From an uncultured Lachnospiraceae bacterium (GTDB taxonomy: Bacteria > Bacillota > Clostridia > Lachnospirales > Lachnospiraceae): a stretch of 64,000 nucleotides of DNA. Of the stretch, positions 28,406 through 37,010 are shown piece by piece (position 1 is the first letter of the stretch; the number at the start of each line of letters is the position of its first letter). The stretch spans positions 28,488 to 92,487 of the forward strand of contig URUY01000014.1 of NCBI GenBank assembly GCA_900551115.1. The letters are read 5' to 3'. Both the position numbers and the translations under genes were made by a program. A model generated the notes under the pieces. That model was not told where the DNA came from, made no database searches, and was given only the letters and a program-made list of their open reading frames with translations.

Positions 28406-29233
28406 CTAATTATCGCTCATCTTTTTATGTAACACTTCCAAAAAGCCTGCCTTGCTCAATTTGATAAAATCCGTTGTCCGCTCAGACTGTACAATACGGA
28501 CAGCATCCCCCGTTGTAAGCTCCACACCACAGCTGTCAAAGTTGACTGCGGCACTTTGTGCCTGTCCTTCCCTTCCGGCAGGGATTTCTATCACCACCTC
28601 GTCCTCGGGAGAAAGGACAATGCTCCTTTGGTTTATGGTGTGAGGACAAATAGGCGTCAGCACCAAAAGCCTTGCTGCCGGCTCTACAATAGGTCCTCCC
28701 GCAGAGAGATTGTATCCTGTCGAGCCCGTGGGTGTTGTTACAATCATACCATCTGCCAGATATTTATTCAAAAGCTTTCTGTTTACATAAAGGTTAAAAT
28801 TCAAAATCTGCTGTGTACCGGATTTACTGATAACAATATCATTTAACGCCCATATTTCCTGTCTGCTGCCGTCCTTATGATAAATGCTGCCGTTTAACAT
28901 CATCCGGCTCTCCAGTTCATAATCTCCGCATAAAAGCTGCGTAAGTGCCGCCTCCAGCCCTTCCGGTTCTACCTCTGTCAGGTAACCCAGCGTGCCTAAA
29001 TTAATTCCCAAAAGAGGAATTCCCCTTCTGCCGTCCACCTCTCTTGCCGCCTGCAGCACAGTACCGTCTCCGCCAAGCACCAAAACGCAGTCCGCATCCC
29101 CCGGAACGGTATCTTCCTTTTCTACCTTAACGGTAACACGCATGCCTCTCTTTTGCAAAAATTGGCAGACTCTCTCTGTGACAGCCAATTCCTTATCCTT
29201 ATGCCGGTTTGTATAAATGCAAAAATGTTTCAT
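28406..29233 (-). CDS. nadK: NAD kinase
   Basis: The 275-residue protein phosphorylates NAD to NADP. The diagnostic GGDGT motif (VLVLGGDGTVLQAAR, near residue 55) and the NAD-binding TPTGSTGYNLSAGGP segment are present. The start overlaps the tlyA stop by four bases, so the genes are translationally coupled. Confidence 0.95.
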   Translation of the reverse strand: MKHFCIYTNRHKDKELAVTERVCQFLQKRGMRVTVKVEKEDTVPGDADCVLVLGGDGTVLQAAREVDGRRGIPLLGINLGTLGYLTEVEPEGLEAALTQLLCGDYELESRMMLNGSIYHKDGSRQEIWALNDIVISKSGTQQILNFNLYVNRKLLNKYLADGMIVTTPTGSTGYNLSAGGPIVEPAARLLVLTPICPHTINQRSIVLSPEDEVVIEIPAGREGQAQSAAVNFDSCGVELTTGDAVRIVQSERTTDFIKLSKAGFLEVLHKKMSDN

Positions 29234-30117
29234 TCCAGTTCTCCATGCGCCGCCGCTACTGTTTTACTTATCTTTGCCTGCCACTCCTCCTGTGCCGATA
29301 AACCGCTGCCGCCTTTTAAAAGCACAGAGAGGTTTTCCTCTGCCTCATGCTCCGTAAAGCCATCGCTTTCCGGCCTGCTTCCCTTATGCAGCTCCAAAAA
29401 CACAAGATACTCTATATTGCCCTCCGGTCCCTTTATAGGAGAAAAATCAAGGTCCCTTACTGCAAATCCAAGACTGTCCGCAAAATCAAGAACCTTGCAG
29501 ATTACCTCTTTGTGTACTGCCTGCTCCCGTACTACTCCTTTTTTTCCCACCTTTTCCCTGCCTGCTTCAAACTGGGGTTTAATCAGGCAGACCATCTGTC
29601 CGCCGTCCCGAAGCAGCGCTCTTGCAGGAAGCAGGATTTTCGTCAGGGATATAAAAGAAACATCCACCGAAGCAAAATCCAGCTCAGACGGGATATCCTC
29701 CTTTACCATATAACGGAAGTTCGTCTTTTCCATACAAACTACACGGCTGTCATTCCTAAGCTTCCATGCAAGCTGGCCGTGTCCCACGTCCACTGCATAA
29801 ACCAAAGACGCACCGTTCTGCAGCATACAATCCGTAAACCCTCCGGTAGAAGCACCGATATCCATACAGATTTTATCCGTAAGGGAAATGGGAAAGCTGC
29901 TCATGGCCTTTTCCAGCTTCAATCCGCCCCTGCTCACATATTTCAGCACAGACCCCTTCACTTCTATTTTTACCTTGTCCGTATCAAAGGCTGTTCCTGC
30001 CTTGTCCTCCCGCTGTCCGTCTACAAATACATTGCCCGCCATAATAATGGCCTTTGCCTTTTCCCTGGATTCTGCATATCCCTCAGAAACCAAAATTACA
30101 TCCAGTCTTTCTTTCAT
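29230..30117 (-). CDS. tlyA: TlyA-family rRNA 2'-O-methyltransferase
   Basis: The 295-residue protein has an N-terminal S4 RNA-binding domain (about 1-60: ERLDVILVSEGYAESREKAK) and a C-terminal FtsJ-like SAM methyltransferase domain (CMDIGASTGGFTDCML). Relatives methylate 16S and 23S rRNA; the name hemolysin is historical. It lies between dxs and nadK, the conserved order in Clostridia. Confidence 0.92.
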   Translation of the reverse strand: MKERLDVILVSEGYAESREKAKAIIMAGNVFVDGQREDKAGTAFDTDKVKIEVKGSVLKYVSRGGLKLEKAMSSFPISLTDKICMDIGASTGGFTDCMLQNGASLVYAVDVGHGQLAWKLRNDSRVVCMEKTNFRYMVKEDIPSELDFASVDVSFISLTKILLPARALLRDGGQMVCLIKPQFEAGREKVGKKGVVREQAVHKEVICKVLDFADSLGFAVRDLDFSPIKGPEGNIEYLVFLELHKGSRPESDGFTEHEAEENLSVLLKGGSGLSAQEEWQAKISKTVAAAHGELE

Positions 30118-30123
30118 GCAGCT

Positions 30124-32013
30124 TTACTCCTGTCTGCTTATTGTGCCTGTTTTCTCTTTTTTAAGCCTGTCCTTTATACGCTCTGCAACAGCTTCTGCAT
30201 CCATTCCCAGTTCCTTTTTCAAAAGCTCTGCATTACCATGTTCTACATAAGCATCCGGTATGGTAACGGAAACCACCTTTACGTGCAAATCCTTTTCATC
30301 TATAAAAGTCCTCACGCGCTCGCCAAAGCCCCCGCTTGCCACATTTTCTTCCAATGTAACAAACAGCGTATGCCCTGCCGCTGCTTTCATAAGCATCTCT
30401 TCATCTATCGGCTTTACAAAGCGGGCATTTACAAGACTGCTTAAAATCCCTTCTCCGGCAAGTATTTCATGAACCTCTTCTGCCGTCTTTACCATACTGC
30501 CCACTGCCAGCAGCACAATTCCTTTTTCTTCATAAATCCATTCACTTTTTCCGTATTCTATGGGCGCTCTGTATTCCTTTAGTCCGGCATAGGCTTCCCC
30601 TCTGGGATAGCGTATGGCAGCCGGCGCGTCCAGCTTCAGCGCAAACTTTAACATATCCGACAATTCCCACTTGTTTTTGGGCGCCATAATGGTCATCCCC
30701 GGTATGCTTGACAGATAGGATAAATCAAAGATTCCCTGATGGGTCTCCCCATCGCTGCCCACAAGCCCCGCTCTGTCAATGGCAAACACAACCGGCAGGT
30801 TCTGTATGCACACATCATGCAGAATCTGATCATAAGCCCGCTGCAAAAAAGAAGAATAAACGGCTACCACCGGCCTTAAGCCGCCGGCTGCAAGCCCCGC
30901 GGCAAAGGTTACTGCGTGTTCTTCTGCAATACCTACATCAAAAAAACGCTCCGGATACATATTCCGGAACCGTTTTAAACCTGTTCCGTCAGGCATGGCT
31001 GCCGTAATGGCCACCACTCTTTCATCCCTCTGTCCCAGCTTACACATGACAGTGGAAAAAATATCCGTATAGTTTGCTGTATTTCTGGGACTTTTAGGAA
31101 GTCCCGAATCTATTTCAAAAGGTTCTGCCCCATGGAATCTGGCAGGATGGCGCTCTGCAGGCGCATACCCTTTTCCTTTCTCTGTAATCACATGGATAAG
31201 AACCGGTCCCTTCACTCTTTTTGCTTCATGAATGACCCTCACCATTGCATTCACATCATGGCCGTTTACGGGACCAAGGTAAGTAATCCCCATATCTTCA
31301 AAAAACATCCCCGGAATCACAAGGTGCTTGACGCCGCTTTTAAAACGGCGGATTTTTGCAATGACGGATTCTCCCGTGGATGTTCCGCTCAGTGCCTTGT
31401 GAACCCCTTCCTTTAAGTCCAGATAACCGTTTGTGGTACGCACATTGTTTAAATAACTGGAAATTCCGCCTACATTCTCTGAAATGGACATATTGTTGTC
31501 ATTTAGAATTACAATAAAGTTGGTTTCCAGCCTGGAAGCATTATTCAGCGCCTCATAGGCCATACCGCCTGTCAGGGAACCGTCCCCGATTACGGATATA
31601 ATCGTATTTTTTTCTCCCCTTAAATCTCTGGCCTTTACCATGCCAAGCCCTGCCGAAATAGAGGTGGAGCTGTGCCCCGTATCAAAACAGTCGCATTCGC
31701 TTTCCTTTCTCTTAGGGAAACCGCTCATACCGTGAAACTTCCGCAGGTTTTCAAAGCCGTCTCTTCTGCCTGTCAGAAGCTTATGGGTATAGGACTGGTG
31801 GCCTACATCCCAGATAATTTTATCCTCCGGCAGATTTAAGGACAGGTGCAGCGCCATAGTCAGCTCTACCGCACCCAGATTGGAGCCCAAATGCCCGCCT
31901 GTCACACTGATTTTTTCTATCAGGAACTCCCTGATTTCCGATGCAAGCAGACCGTAGTCCTCTTTATCTATATACTTTATGTCATTTGCTTTTTCAATCT
32001 GCTCTAACAGCAT
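30124..32013 (-). CDS. dxs: 1-deoxy-D-xylulose-5-phosphate synthase
   Basis: The 629-residue thiamine diphosphate enzyme makes DXP from pyruvate and glyceraldehyde-3-phosphate, the first step of the MEP isoprenoid pathway. Present are GGHLGSNLGAVELT, the ThDP site GDGSLTGGMAYEALNN, and the transketolase C-terminal half with DRAGLVGSDGETHQG. It follows ispA, placing two isoprenoid steps together. Confidence 0.96.
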   Translation of the reverse strand: MLLEQIEKANDIKYIDKEDYGLLASEIREFLIEKISVTGGHLGSNLGAVELTMALHLSLNLPEDKIIWDVGHQSYTHKLLTGRRDGFENLRKFHGMSGFPKRKESECDCFDTGHSSTSISAGLGMVKARDLRGEKNTIISVIGDGSLTGGMAYEALNNASRLETNFIVILNDNNMSISENVGGISSYLNNVRTTNGYLDLKEGVHKALSGTSTGESVIAKIRRFKSGVKHLVIPGMFFEDMGITYLGPVNGHDVNAMVRVIHEAKRVKGPVLIHVITEKGKGYAPAERHPARFHGAEPFEIDSGLPKSPRNTANYTDIFSTVMCKLGQRDERVVAITAAMPDGTGLKRFRNMYPERFFDVGIAEEHAVTFAAGLAAGGLRPVVAVYSSFLQRAYDQILHDVCIQNLPVVFAIDRAGLVGSDGETHQGIFDLSYLSSIPGMTIMAPKNKWELSDMLKFALKLDAPAAIRYPRGEAYAGLKEYRAPIEYGKSEWIYEEKGIVLLAVGSMVKTAEEVHEILAGEGILSSLVNARFVKPIDEEMLMKAAAGHTLFVTLEENVASGGFGERVRTFIDEKDLHVKVVSVTIPDAYVEHGNAELLKKELGMDAEAVAERIKDRLKKEKTGTISRQE

Positions 32014-32053
32014 CCGGTCACCTCATTTCTGTTCTGCCCCCAATATCTGCCGG

Positions 32054-32986
32054 TTATTTATTCCTGTAAATCAGATATTCTGTAAGCTTCTGTAAAAAGT
32101 CTGACTCTTTCGAGCATTCTTTTAAAAGAGATACCGCCTCACCGGAAAGCCGCCTCACCTCTTCTCTTGCATGGGAAAGTCCCATCAGCGTCACATAGGT
32201 CTGCTTGTGGTTCTTTTCGTCACTTCCCACCGCTTTGCCCAATTCCGCTTCATTGCCTGTAACATCTAAAATATCATCCTGAATCTGAAAGGCCATGCCG
32301 ATGCTGTAGGCGCACTTTTCCATGGCTGCTACCGTTTCCTTCTCTGCTCCGGCTAACACCGCGCCTATCATCATGGAAGCCTGTATCAGAGCCGCCGTCT
32401 TGTGTTCATGGATAAAAAGAAGCTTATCCGCTTCTATGGAGGTTTCTTTTTCTGCTTCTATATCTGCGGTCTGCCCGCCAATCATACCGTAAATACCGGC
32501 CTTTTTTGCCAGTATCGAAAGGGCTTCTGCTGCTTTTCCATACCGCTCCGCTACCGGTATGCCGTCCACCGTACAGGAATCAAAAGCAGTAAGCGCCGTT
32601 TCAAAGGCATAATTTAAAAGAGCATCACCGGCCAGTACTGCCATGCCTTCCCCAAATACCACATGAGTGGTTTTTCTGCCGCGCCGGTATTCGTCATTGT
32701 CCATGGCCGGCAAGTCATCATGCACCAGGGAATAGGTGTGTATCATCTCTATGGCAGCCATAAATGGCTCCACGATTCTGCCTCTCCCGCCGCACATACG
32801 GTAGGTTTCCTGCATAAGCATAGGCCGCAGCCGCTTACCGCCTGCCAGCACACTGTAGCGCATTGCTTCAATTACTGCCCTTTGGAAGCCTTCTTCCTTC
32901 GGCAGAAAACGCTCTATAATCTTCTCTATTTCCTCTGCTTTTTGTGCAATCGCCGTTTCAATGGCTGTCTCTTTTGCTGCGCCCAT
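32054..32986 (-). CDS. ispA: Farnesyl (polyprenyl) diphosphate synthase
   Basis: The 310-residue all-helical prenyltransferase has both Asp-rich motifs: DDLPAMDND in the first half and DDILD in the second. The residues before the first motif fit a C15 product, but this is not certain. I placed the start at the ATG at 32986, with AAGGAG 7 bases upstream; the longer reading has no RBS. Confidence 0.92.
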   Translation of the reverse strand: MGAAKETAIETAIAQKAEEIEKIIERFLPKEEGFQRAVIEAMRYSVLAGGKRLRPMLMQETYRMCGGRGRIVEPFMAAIEMIHTYSLVHDDLPAMDNDEYRRGRKTTHVVFGEGMAVLAGDALLNYAFETALTAFDSCTVDGIPVAERYGKAAEALSILAKKAGIYGMIGGQTADIEAEKETSIEADKLLFIHEHKTAALIQASMMIGAVLAGAEKETVAAMEKCAYSIGMAFQIQDDILDVTGNEAELGKAVGSDEKNHKQTYVTLMGLSHAREEVRRLSGEAVSLLKECSKESDFLQKLTEYLIYRNK

Positions 32987-33094
32987 TCTGCTGCTCCTTT
33001 TTTTTACCTTTTTAAAATCAGTGATTACAAAAATTGTGCGTGCAATTATATTCCATGAAAATCGCGCTCTCGCTCCGTAAAAAACGTAGCAGTA

Positions 33095-33123
33095 CATAGG
33101 GCTGTAAAATACACAGCCCTATG
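33095..33123. terminator. Strong hairpin between xseB and ispA
   Basis: CATAGGGCTGT and ACAGCCCTATG form an 11-bp perfect stem with a seven-base loop. On the minus strand a T-run follows only after about 14 bases, so it is a weak terminator or a processing site within the operon. Confidence 0.5.
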
Positions 33124-33195
33124 CTTAAGTTTTTTAAGGGCTTTTCATTGGAATATAAGTTGCACTAAAAAATTTCGTAATCCTCCAACCCTCTC

Positions 33196-33393
33196 TTAGG
33201 AAAACTCCGTCAGTTCTCCTTCGGCATTTAACTGCAACACCTGTTTTTCCACCTTATCAATATCCGCATTGCACTGCTTTAACAGTTCCATGCCCTCTTT
33301 ATATATGCGAAAGGACTCCTCTAAAGAAATGTCCTCTGCTTCCAGCTTTTTTACCGTCTCTTCCAGTTTAGCAAATTTCTCCTCTAAAGACAT
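33196..33393 (-). CDS. xseB: Exodeoxyribonuclease VII small subunit
   Basis: The 65-residue helical protein (LEETVKKLEAEDISLEESF) is the partner of XseA in a nuclease that degrades single-stranded DNA. Its start overlaps the xseA 3' end by 26 bases. Confidence 0.93.
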   Translation of the reverse strand: MSLEEKFAKLEETVKKLEAEDISLEESFRIYKEGMELLKQCNADIDKVEKQVLQLNAEGELTEFS

Positions 33394-34624
33394 CCTCTTT
33401 CTCCTTCTCCAATGCCAAAAGGCTCTTTTTATCAGTTACCCTTGCAAAAATCTGCCCGTCCGTTACATGGATAGTAACCAAATCCTCAGGACGTACCTGT
33501 TCTATTTTACGAACGGCCCTGCCGTCTGCCGCTTCCACATAGGAATATCCCTGATTCAGCTTTGTGAGCGGGGACATGCCTTTAAACTGCTCAACTAAAA
33601 TTGCCAGCCTGTGACGGCTGTCTCTAAGCGCTTCTTCCATCCCACGGGTCAGGCTCTCTTCCAACTTCATCGCATGAGTCTTTCTGTCTCTGATACGGCT
33701 CTGCGGGCTTAAGAACTGTATACGCAGCCGTTCTCTCTCCGCCTTTGTACGGCTTTCCTGAAGTCTTGTGCGCATCTGCTTAAACAGCTTTTCCCTGCAG
33801 GAACTGAGTGAAAACATAAGCTGTTCAAATTCACAGACCGCCAGCTCCGCAGCCGCCGAGGGAGTCGGCGCACGAAGGTCCGCCACAAAATCAATGATTG
33901 TCGTATCCGTTTCATGTCCTACTGCTGATATAATGGGAATTTCACTGTCAAAAACTGCCTGTGCCACAATCTCCTCATTAAACGCCCATAAATCCTCTAA
34001 GGACCCTCCGCCGCGGCCTACTATCATAGCATCTACGCCTTGCCTTTCAAGTGCCCGGATACCGTTTACAATGCTCTGTGCCGCTGCTTCTCCCTGTACA
34101 ATGGCAGGATAAAGAATAATCTTAATATAGGGATTTCTTCTTTTTGCCACATTGATAATATCCCTTACCGCTGCCCCCGTAGGCGCCGTTACTACGCCCA
34201 GTGTATGAATATACTTTGGAACGGGACGTTTGTACTGTGCAGCAAACATACCCCGTTCCTCCAGTTCCCGTTTCAGCTCTTCAAATTTTTCGTAGAGATA
34301 GCCCGCACCATCCTGTACAATCTGTTTTGCATACATCTGGTATTTGCCGTCCCGCTCATATACATCCACGGTACCGCCCACCACTACCTGCATGCCCTCA
34401 CGAAGCACAAATTTCAGCCCGTTCCTGTTACCTGCAAACATAACACAGGACAGCGTACCTTTTTCATCCTTTAACGTAAAATAAATATGTCCAGAGGAAT
34501 GATATTTACAGTTGCTCACTTCTCCTCTGATAAAAAGCGACTGTAACATAAAATCCTGCATGAACATATTTTTTATATACGCATTCACTTGTGCCACTGT
34601 ATAAATATTTTGTATAGTAACCAC
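33368..34624 (-). CDS. xseA: Exodeoxyribonuclease VII large subunit
   Basis: The 418-residue protein has an N-terminal OB fold (LFIRGEVSNCKYHSSGHIYF), a catalytic domain with GVVTAPTGAAVRDI, GRGGGSLEDLWAFNEE and SAVGHETDTTIIDFVADLRAPTPSAAAE, and a coiled-coil C-terminus. The start is a GTG at 34624, six bases after the nusB stop. Confidence 0.95.
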   Translation of the reverse strand: MVTIQNIYTVAQVNAYIKNMFMQDFMLQSLFIRGEVSNCKYHSSGHIYFTLKDEKGTLSCVMFAGNRNGLKFVLREGMQVVVGGTVDVYERDGKYQMYAKQIVQDGAGYLYEKFEELKRELEERGMFAAQYKRPVPKYIHTLGVVTAPTGAAVRDIINVAKRRNPYIKIILYPAIVQGEAAAQSIVNGIRALERQGVDAMIVGRGGGSLEDLWAFNEEIVAQAVFDSEIPIISAVGHETDTTIIDFVADLRAPTPSAAAELAVCEFEQLMFSLSSCREKLFKQMRTRLQESRTKAERERLRIQFLSPQSRIRDRKTHAMKLEESLTRGMEEALRDSRHRLAILVEQFKGMSPLTKLNQGYSYVEAADGRAVRKIEQVRPEDLVTIHVTDGQIFARVTDKKSLLALEKEKEDVFRGEIC

Positions 34625-34630
34625 CGTGCC

Positions 34631-35029
34631 TTATGCAAACTTAGCCAAAACTGCGTTGACAAAAGCGCCTGCGCTCTCCTGCCCAAACTTTTTGGCGATT
34701 TCTACTGCTTCATTAATAGCTACGCTCACCGGCACGTCCTCATCAAACTGCATTTCAAAAAGCGCCAGCCTAAGCACGGTCAGTTCTACCTTACCCATGC
34801 GCTCTACGTCCCAGTTCTCAGCTTTTTTGTTAAGCTGCTCGTCAATTTCGGACAGCTTTTCCATAACCCTGTTATATTTGCCGGTAATATAGGCTGCATC
34901 TTCAGCAGAACGCTGTACTTCATCGTCCTCTAAAAACATCTGTATCTGTTCCGGCATGTCCGACAGGCTGTTAAATTCTATGCGAAACAACAGAAGAAAA
35001 ATCTGTTCTCTCAGTTCTCGTCTACCCAT
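34631..35029 (-). CDS. nusB: Transcription antitermination factor NusB
   Basis: The 132-residue all-helical RNA-binding protein, starting GRRELREQIFLLLFRIEF and ending with the typical PVSVAINEAVEIAKKFG segment. With NusE it binds boxA in rRNA leaders and promotes antitermination. It lies between asp23 and xseA. Confidence 0.93.
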   Translation of the reverse strand: MGRRELREQIFLLLFRIEFNSLSDMPEQIQMFLEDDEVQRSAEDAAYITGKYNRVMEKLSEIDEQLNKKAENWDVERMGKVELTVLRLALFEMQFDEDVPVSVAINEAVEIAKKFGQESAGAFVNAVLAKFA

Positions 35030-35046
35030 ATATAACCATCCTGCTA

Positions 35047-35424
35047 TTATTTATTCTTCTGCATGTTGACACCGGCAATGCGGATATTTACATCTGTTAC
35101 ATTAAGCCCTGTCATATTTTCAATAGCTGCTTTTACTTTGGTCTGTACCTTTTGGCAGATAGCCGGAATATTGTAGCCGTATTCTACAACAACAGCCAAA
35201 TCCACTGTCACATTTTTATCAAAAATATCTACCTTCACGCCTTTGTTCAGGTTCTTTACTCCTACCTTGCTCATCAGCTCGCCGGTCATATTGCCCGCCA
35301 TGGCAGATACACCGTCAACTTCTCTGGCTGCCAATCCGGCTATCATCACTACAACATCATCCGCAATCTGTACTGCACCGATATTTTCATCATCCTGTAA
35401 AACAAAAGTATTTCTGTCTTCCAT
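35047..35424 (-). CDS. Asp23/Gls24 family envelope stress protein
   Basis: The 125-residue protein has the Asp23 signature (IADDVVVMIAGLAAREVDGVSA, then VTVDLAVVVEYGYNIP). Family members associate with the membrane and affect envelope stress. RBS GGGAGG precedes the ATG. The untranslated region just upstream is the 26-bp tandem hairpin array. In Clostridia this gene is regularly found before nusB. Confidence 0.92.
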   Translation of the reverse strand: MEDRNTFVLQDDENIGAVQIADDVVVMIAGLAAREVDGVSAMAGNMTGELMSKVGVKNLNKGVKVDIFDKNVTVDLAVVVEYGYNIPAICQKVQTKVKAAIENMTGLNVTDVNIRIAGVNMQKNK

Positions 35425-35451
35425 TTATTAATCCTCCCTGCCTTTAGACTG

Positions 35452-35629
35452 CCCTGTCCTTTAGGGTAAAATGATTGTCCTGTCCTTTAGGGCAGATATT
35501 CTACCCCTTTTTTAAGGGCAATCATTTTGCCCTTTTTCAAAGGGCAGTATTTCTACCCTTCTTCAAAGGGCAGTCATTTTGCCCTTCTTTAAAGGGCAGT
35601 ATTTCTACCCTTCTTCAAAGGGCAGAGCC
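35452..35629. repeat. Seven 26-bp tandem hairpin units
   Basis: CCC-type left arms start at 35452, 35478 (as TCC), 35504, 35530, 35556, 35582 and 35608, exactly 26 bases apart. Each unit is a small hairpin such as CCCTTCTTCAAAGGG, and the spacers alternate between CAGTATTTCTA and CAGTCATTTTG forms, giving a 52-bp higher order. Units 1 and 2 are the most diverged. The array lies between the asp23 RBS and a cruciform element; its last unit runs into the latter's terminal repeat. Confidence 0.85.
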
Positions 35630-35750
35630 GCGAAAAACCACTGGTTTTCCGCGGTCGCTTCGCTCGCCGAATGTCTGTACGAATCTCTGTATCTGTCCAA
35701 ATAAATTTGGCAGATACAGAGATTCGTACAGCCGCCCGGCTCTGCCCTTT
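35617..35750. repeat. 134-bp cruciform element with terminal inverted repeats
   Basis: AAAGGGCAGAGCC (35617-35629) and GGCTCTGCCCTTT (35738-35750) are perfect 13-bp inverted repeats. Inside are two more palindromes: 35628-35654 (13-bp stem, one mismatch) and 35675-35731 (21 bp plus 6 bp with one bulged T). The whole can fold as a cloverleaf. No ORF is present; it resembles a MITE or a BIME-like unit. Confidence 0.75.
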
Positions 35751-35771
35751 GCGAACATTATATCACACCGT

Positions 35772-37010
35772 TTATTCATTCACAAGCCAAAAAGTCATGG
35801 AATGGTTGTCTGCATCTTCGGCATAAGCTATTACGCCGTCCGTGCTGTTCAGATAGTCAAATATCTTCTGACCTGTGATAAGCTGTTCATAAAATTCGTC
35901 ATATACTGCTTTGTCTGAGCATTTCAGGGTTATGTCCTGTCTGCCCGTTTCATAGCCTTTTTCAAAAAAGGCCGCTACCTGTGCCGTATCATAGGCCGTA
36001 AAATAAGCACCCTCCATAATATAGTAATTGGCATCCATGGAGGTACACTCCGGCAACGGCACAACATTATCAATAACATGTGTTTTTAAAAGCTGTTCGG
36101 TGGTAACGCAGAGATAATCGTAATTGATGGCGGGCAGGGAGTCAACGCTTAGGCTCCCCTCGGACTCTACCACCTGATACGACGCATCTCCCCAGGTTGC
36201 ATCTACATAATAAAAGCTGCCGTCTATCTGTACCAGATTCCATGCATGGCTTTCCCCGTTATACACGCTGCCGATAACCAAGGTGGAAGGAACAGCTAAC
36301 TTTTCCAAAAGATACTGCGCCGCCTTTGCATACCCCTGACATACTGACCGTCTGTCTATAAATACCGAGCAGATATTCTGATTTTCCGGCGCCTGCTGGT
36401 CATACTCGGTATTTAACACCAAATACTGATACACATATTTTACTTTTTCATAGTCGGAGGCATCCATGCTGATATGGGACAGGCATTCATCCACTGCGCT
36501 GTCTATCAGTTGTTTACATTCCTTTCTCGCAGCAGCATCCATGGTATAGGTTCCGGAAAAGCTGATTTTCTCAGTCTCCCCGCCATATGTATAAAGTGTA
36601 TAGGTATAACCCTTTACATAAAACATTTCCGGATGGTCATTCATAACGCATTGAAAGATTTTGTCGATATCCTGCTCATCTATGGCAGCATCCGTCAGCG
36701 GAGACAGAATCACATCCGTATACATACCTTCCATAATAGCGTACATATCCTCGTACCACATCTGTTCCTCCGCAGTTAAGCTTTCGTAACAGTATCTGCC
36801 GCTTTGGTCTTTCTTATGCAGAAGTGCCGACTCTTCTCCCAGTGTGACAGGCGTGGCTATTTCCTGTAACGGCTTGCTGCCCTGCCCTGCACCGCTTTCT
36901 TCCTTATAGGGGAACGCGCATGCACTCAGGCAGAATACGCACAGAAATACCGGCAGAAATATTTTATTTTTTTTAGTTTTTACCAAATTCAGAAAGCACC
37001 AGCCCTTCAT
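35772..37010 (-). CDS. Lipoprotein with transglutaminase-like domain
   Basis: The roughly 412-residue protein has a lipoprotein signal (FLPVFLCVFCLSAC) and a transglutaminase-like cysteine domain: DRRSVCQGYAKAAQYLLEKL (Cys), GESHAWNLVQIDGSFYYVDATWGD (His, Asp). The role is unknown; family members include cell-surface peptidases and wall-linked proteins. The start is uncertain: the ATG at 37010, a TTG at 37019 and a TTG at 36986 are all in frame, and all overlap the prfC end, so translation is probably coupled. Confidence 0.8.
   Translation of the reverse strand: MKGWCFLNLVKTKKNKIFLPVFLCVFCLSACAFPYKEESGAGQGSKPLQEIATPVTLGEESALLHKKDQSGRYCYESLTAEEQMWYEDMYAIMEGMYTDVILSPLTDAAIDEQDIDKIFQCVMNDHPEMFYVKGYTYTLYTYGGETEKISFSGTYTMDAAARKECKQLIDSAVDECLSHISMDASDYEKVKYVYQYLVLNTEYDQQAPENQNICSVFIDRRSVCQGYAKAAQYLLEKLAVPSTLVIGSVYNGESHAWNLVQIDGSFYYVDATWGDASYQVVESEGSLSVDSLPAINYDYLCVTTEQLLKTHVIDNVVPLPECTSMDANYYIMEGAYFTAYDTAQVAAFFEKGYETGRQDITLKCSDKAVYDEFYEQLITGQKIFDYLNSTDGVIAYAEDADNHSMTFWLVNE

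Noticed and set aside
29347..30444. A long plus-strand reading frame opposite tlyA and dxs
   Set aside because: It lies opposite two certain genes, has no RBS and no recognisable domain; it is a coding shadow.
35452..35629. A CRISPR array with 26-bp units
   Set aside because: The units are contiguous hairpins with two recurring spacers instead of unique ones, and no cas gene is nearby.
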